Shown: positions 31,726-34,566 of the stretch, in pieces
How positions within the stretch are numbered: position 1 is the first letter of the stretch
How the letters are laid out: each line of letters starts with the position of its first letter
Assembly: GCA_946478865.1 (NCBI GenBank)
Contig: CAMLDO010000022.1
Location: 1-34,566 of the forward strand
Length of the DNA: 34,566 bases
Origin: an uncultured Methylobacillus sp.
GTDB taxonomy: Bacteria > Pseudomonadota > Gammaproteobacteria > Burkholderiales > Methylophilaceae
Direction: 5' to 3'
Program-made: the position numbers and the translations under genes
Notes under the pieces: model-generated
What the model saw: only the letters and a program-made list of their open reading frames with translations
Database searches by the model: none
Told to the model about the DNA's origin: nothing

Positions 31726-31743
31726 TGTCTCAACCGTGGGACA
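31726..31743. promoter_or_regulatory. Possible enhancer-binding site upstream of the aldehyde dehydrogenase
   Basis: TGTCTCA-ACCG-TGGGACA is a dyad with six of seven arm bases paired. It lies about 145 bases before the sigma-54 promoter, a normal distance for a bound activator. The identity of the activator is unknown. Confidence 0.5.
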
Positions 31744-31886
31744 CTTGTACCTTTTTGACACACTCGCGATGTAACGCCTCTTGCCCTGCGATACCCCTAT
31801 CCGGGCCGGCAGGCTTCTACCCTCGTTCCTGATTTCATAAGGCCAAGCGGACGATTGTCTCCGCCAAAAACGGCCTTTTTCTCTCT

Positions 31887-31902
31887 TTGGCACGCTGCTT
31901 GC
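31887..31902 (+). promoter_or_regulatory. Sigma-54 promoter of the aldehyde dehydrogenase
   Basis: TTGGCACG-CTGC-TTGC puts the GG at 31889-31890 and the GC at 31901-31902, matching the -24/-12 consensus almost exactly. The start is expected near 31914, giving a 70-base leader to ATG 31984. Confidence 0.85.
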
Positions 31903-31983
31903 CATAGCTGTCAATGCCGTGCTCGAAACCATTCGGCCGGAATGAAATTTCCATACAGAGAGAATTTTGAGGAGAGCGTCATC

Positions 31984-33504
31984 ATGATTTACGCACAACC
32001 CGGCCAACCCGGCGCCAAGGTCAATTTCAAGCCGCGCTACGAGAACTTCATCGGCGGCCAGTGGGTTCCGCCCGTCGGTGGGGAATATTTCGATGTGATC
32101 TCGCCGGTGAACGGCAAGGTGTTCACCCAGGTGCCGCGCTCCTTCGAGGCCGATAGCGAGCTGGCACTGGACGCAGCCCATGCCGCGCGCGAAGCCTGGG
32201 GAAAGACTTCGGTGCAGGATCGTGCCCGCATCCTGCTGAAAATCGCCGATCGCATCGAGGAAAACCTGGAAACCATCGCCGTCGCCGAAACCTGGGACAA
32301 CGGCAAGCCGATCCGCGAGACGCTGAATGCAGACATCCCGCTCGCCGCCGATCACTTCCGCTACTTCGCCGGCTGCCTGCGCTCACAGGAAGGTGGCAAC
32401 AGCGAGATCAACGACGACACGGTCGCTTATCACTTCCACGAACCGCTGGGCGTGGTGGCGCAAATCATCCCCTGGAATTTCCCGCTGCTGATGGCTTCGT
32501 GGAAGCTGGCTCCGGCACTCGCCGCCGGCAACTGCATCGTGCTCAAGCCCGCGCAGCAGACTCCGGCCTCCATCCTGATCCTGGTCGAACTCATCCAGGA
32601 CCTGCTGCCGCCTGGCGTGCTCAACGTCGTCAATGGCATGGGGCATGAAGTCGGCAAAGCACTGGCACTCAGTCCGCGCATCGCCAAGCTCGCCTTCACC
32701 GGCGGCACCGTCACCGGCAAGCTCATCATGCAATACGCTTCCGAGAACATTATTCCGGTGACGCTGGAACTCGGCGGCAAATCGCCCAACATCTTCTTCG
32801 CCGATATTGCCGACAAGGACGATGCTTTCTTCGACAAGGCAGTCGAAGGCTTCATCCTGTTCGCGTTCAACCAGGGCGAAGTCTGCACCTGTCCGTCCCG
32901 CGCACTGGTTCACGAATCCATCTACGACAAGTTCATGGAACGCGTGATGAAGCGCATGAAAGAGATCAAGCAGGGCAATCCGCTCGACACCGAAACCCAG
33001 GTCGGCGCGCAAGCCTCGCAGGACCAAGTCGACAAGATCCTGTGGTACATCCAGGTCGGCCGCGACGAAGGCGCGCAGCTGCTCACCGGCGGCGAGCGCA
33101 ATGTGATGGAAGGCGACCTCGAAGGCGGCTATTACATCCGGCCAACCGTGTTCAAGGGCACCAACGACATGCGCATCTTCCAGGAGGAAATCTTCGGGCC
33201 GGTGCTGTCCGTGACCACCTTCAAGACCATGGAAGAAGCGCTGCAGATCGCCAACGACATCGAGTTCGGCCTTGGCGCCGGCGTGTGGACGCGCGACATC
33301 AACACCGCCTACCGCATGGGCCGCGGCATCCAGGCTGGCCGTGTATGGACCAACTGCTACCACCATTACCCGGCGCATGCCGCGTTCGGTGGCTACAAGA
33401 AGTCCGGCATAGGCCGCGAAACGCATAAGATGATGCTGGACCACTACCAGCAGACCAAGTGCCTGCTCGTGAGCTACAGCACGGACAAGCTCGGTCTGTT
33501 CTAG
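31984..33504 (+). CDS. NAD-dependent aldehyde dehydrogenase (AldB/ExaC/AcoD type)
   Basis: A 506-aa aldehyde dehydrogenase starting at ATG 31984, with GAGGAG eight bases upstream. The catalytic cysteine is C301 in [10 protein letters not shown] and the base is E262 in LELGGKSPN. The NAD-binding stretch FTGGTVTGK is also visible. The N-terminal [21 protein letters not shown] and GEVCTC are typical of the AldB/ExaC/AcoD group, which oxidises acetaldehyde and similar aldehydes to acids. It has a sigma-54 promoter and a possible upstream enhancer site, as in acoD/exaC systems. No alcohol dehydrogenase or activator gene is in the window. A weak hairpin ends the unit. Confidence 0.92.
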   Translation: MIYAQPGQPGAKVNFKPRYENFIGGQWVPPVGGEYFDVISPVNGKVFTQVPRSFEADSELALDAAHAAREAWGKTSVQDRARILLKIADRIEENLETIAVAETWDNGKPIRETLNADIPLAADHFRYFAGCLRSQEGGNSEINDDTVAYHFHEPLGVVAQIIPWNFPLLMASWKLAPALAAGNCIVLKPAQQTPASILILVELIQDLLPPGVLNVVNGMGHEVGKALALSPRIAKLAFTGGTVTGKLIMQYASENIIPVTLELGGKSPNIFFADIADKDDAFFDKAVEGFILFAFNQGEVCTCPSRALVHESIYDKFMERVMKRMKEIKQGNPLDTETQVGAQASQDQVDKILWYIQVGRDEGAQLLTGGERNVMEGDLEGGYYIRPTVFKGTNDMRIFQEEIFGPVLSVTTFKTMEEALQIANDIEFGLGAGVWTRDINTAYRMGRGIQAGRVWTNCYHHYPAHAAFGGYKKSGIGRETHKMMLDHYQQTKCLLVSYSTDKLGLF

Positions 33505-33530
33505 GCATTATCCCCAGGCTCCCACACATT

Positions 33531-33552
33531 CGCCCAGGCATTGACCTGGGCG
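33531..33552 (+). terminator. Possible terminator of the aldehyde dehydrogenase gene
   Basis: CGCCCAGG and CCTGGGCG form a perfect 8-bp stem around CATTGA. Only a short AT stretch follows, so it may be a weak or Rho-assisted terminator. Confidence 0.5.
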
Positions 33553-33609
33553 ATTACCCGATTGTGCCGAGACCTAGGGGGCTCCTACAGTTATCGCTCC
33601 AAAATTCAG

Positions 33610-33631
33610 CGCCGCTCTCTTTTGAGCGGCG
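33610..33631 (+). other. Leader hairpin of tpiA
   Basis: CGCCGCTC-TCTTTT-GAGCGGCG is a perfect 8-bp stem 30 bases before the tpiA start. No T-run follows. It may stabilise the leader or mark a control site. Confidence 0.45.
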
Positions 33632-33667
33632 AAGGAGCGCTTCGATCTTGATGAAGGATGAATGCAC

Positions 33668-34483
33668 ATGCGCCGCAAACTCGTTGTTGGAAACTGGAAA
33701 ATGCACGGCAGTCTCGCCGCCAACCGCGTGCTGCTGGAGAAAATCGTCGCGGGCACCTACGACTGCTATCACGCTGAATTCGTCGTCTGCGTACCCTACC
33801 CGTACATCGGTCAGGCGCAAATGCTGCTCACCGGCAGCAATCTCAGCTGGGGCGCGCAGAACCTGTGTTCGACCCGAGACGGCGCCAGCACCGGCGCGGT
33901 TTCGCCCGCGATGCTGACCGACTTCGGCTGTACCCACGCCATCATCGGCCACTCGGAACGCCGCAACCTGTTCCATGAGACGGACGACACCGCCGCCGCA
34001 CGCTTCAATGCGGCGCGCGAAGCTGGGCTTATCCCGATCTTCTGCATGGGCGAATCCGCGGAAGAACGCGAAGCAGACTGGACCGAGTACATCGTCGGGC
34101 GCCAGCTCGATTCCATCCTGCGCCGCTTCGGCCCGCAAGCGCTGCAAAACGCGGTGCTCGCCTATGAGCCGCTGTGGGCCATCGGCACCGACAAGGCCGC
34201 GACACCCGAACAAGCGCAGGAGGTGCACGCCTTCATTCGCGGCCGCATCGCCCGCTGCGACGCCAAAATCGCGCGCGAGGTACGCATCCTCTACGGCGGC
34301 AGCGTCACACCCGCCAATGCCGCGCAACTATTCGCAATGCCCGACATCGACGGCGGCCTCATCGGTCGCGCCTCGCTGAGCGCACAGGAATTCGTGCCGA
34401 TCTGCTGGGCTGCCAACGAACAATCCATCCGCACGCATTTGTACCCGCACGATACCCATCGCCCGCAGGCGATGAGTGCTTGA
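33668..34483 (+). CDS. tpiA: Triose-phosphate isomerase
   Basis: A 271-aa enzyme. ATG 33668 opens MRRKLVVGNWKMHG with K11; the in-frame ATG 33662 is also possible. Catalytic H95 lies in IIGHSERR, and E167 in AYEPLWAIGT, with loop 6 (AIGTDKAATPEQ). The C-terminal LYGGSVTPANAAQL binds the phosphate. It interconverts glyceraldehyde 3-phosphate and dihydroxyacetone phosphate. The usual gene length is about 250; the extra C-terminal stretch (THLYPHDTHRPQAMSA) is a tail. The stop lies 16 bases before fbp, so both probably form an operon for the Calvin cycle or gluconeogenesis. Confidence 0.96.
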   Translation: MRRKLVVGNWKMHGSLAANRVLLEKIVAGTYDCYHAEFVVCVPYPYIGQAQMLLTGSNLSWGAQNLCSTRDGASTGAVSPAMLTDFGCTHAIIGHSERRNLFHETDDTAAARFNAAREAGLIPIFCMGESAEEREADWTEYIVGRQLDSILRRFGPQALQNAVLAYEPLWAIGTDKAATPEQAQEVHAFIRGRIARCDAKIAREVRILYGGSVTPANAAQLFAMPDIDGGLIGRASLSAQEFVPICWAANEQSIRTHLYPHDTHRPQAMSA

Positions 34484-34499
34484 GATAAGGATCAGTATC

Positions 34500-34566
34500 A
34501 TGAGCGAAATCACCCTTACCCAATTCATCATCGAAGAGCAACGGCGACACGCGCACGCGACAGGCG
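34500..34566 (+). CDS. fbp: Fructose-1,6-bisphosphatase class 1 (partial, runs off the right edge)
   Basis: Only 22 codons are inside the window. They read MSEITLTQFIIEEQRRHAH and on, matching the start of class 1 fructose-1,6-bisphosphatase, in which TLTQFIIEEQRR is followed by an AxGD-type start of the catalytic domain. AAGGA is about ten bases upstream. It follows tpiA by 16 bases, consistent with a Calvin-cycle or gluconeogenic operon. Catalytic residues lie outside the window. Confidence 0.82.
   Translation, partial: MSEITLTQFIIEEQRRHAHATG

Noticed and set aside
32383..33444. Minus-strand open frame of 353 codons
   Set aside because: It is antisense to the aldehyde dehydrogenase.

Overview
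The window reads as chromosome of a betaproteobacterial chemolithoautotroph, probably in or near Nitrosomonadales (Gallionella/Sulfuricella/Thiobacillus-like). This rests on the gene families: a form IA RuBisCO operon with CbbQ/CbbO and a divergent CbbR, a CcoG cytochrome-oxidase assembly protein, and tpiA followed by fbp. No ribosomal RNA, phage, transposase or CRISPR array is visible. Species-level placement cannot be made from this sequence alone.

Layout. 1-2078: a minus-strand pair, an AsmA-like protein and a membrane-anchored protein running off the left edge into an (Ala-Pro)n tail encoded by a GGTGCG hexamer repeat. 2100-2350: a complete tRNA-Asn transcription unit (promoter, two identical tRNA genes, terminator). 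2457-4399: a KTSC-domain protein, an acidic hypothetical and a DUF481 outer-membrane protein. 4625-7605: an operon of a sensory-rhodopsin-transducer homologue (ASRT family) and a GH13 trehalose-synthase-like enzyme, facing a LLM flavin oxidoreductase. 7739-9160: a cupin, a MarR regulator with a probably leaderless mRNA, and a secreted SnoaL-like protein. 9167-12498: HAD phosphatase, two lipoproteins, an SDR epimerase and an AlkA-like glycosylase. 12600-15514: a c-di-GMP-I riboswitch leading an HD-GYP protein, then a diguanylate cyclase. 15511-18525: a lipoprotein apparently starting at ATT, a rubredoxin, ccoG and an unknown protein whose ribosome-binding site lies in a hairpin. 18531-25133: the cbbLSQO operon with an extra 98-aa gene, plus divergent cbbR. 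25134-31710: ybiB, a PfkB sugar kinase, an MscS channel, an ABC-F ATPase, a second diguanylate cyclase and a DUF1294 protein. 31726-33504: an aldehyde dehydrogenase behind a sigma-54 promoter. 33668-end: tpiA and the start of fbp.

Two themes tie the region together. The first is carbon fixation and sugar-phosphate metabolism: RuBisCO and its CbbQO activase, triose-phosphate isomerase and fructose bisphosphatase are Calvin-cycle functions, and the PfkB kinase and GH13 enzyme handle sugars. The second is cyclic di-GMP: one riboswitch, one HD-GYP protein and two GGEEF proteins with intact I-sites sit within 20 kb.

The most interesting candidates for follow-up are: the ASRT-GH13 operon without a rhodopsin; the 98-aa gene closing the cbb operon; the riboswitch-HD-GYP leader with an overlapping small ORF; the hairpin-buried ribosome-binding site behind ccoG; and the ATT start codon.
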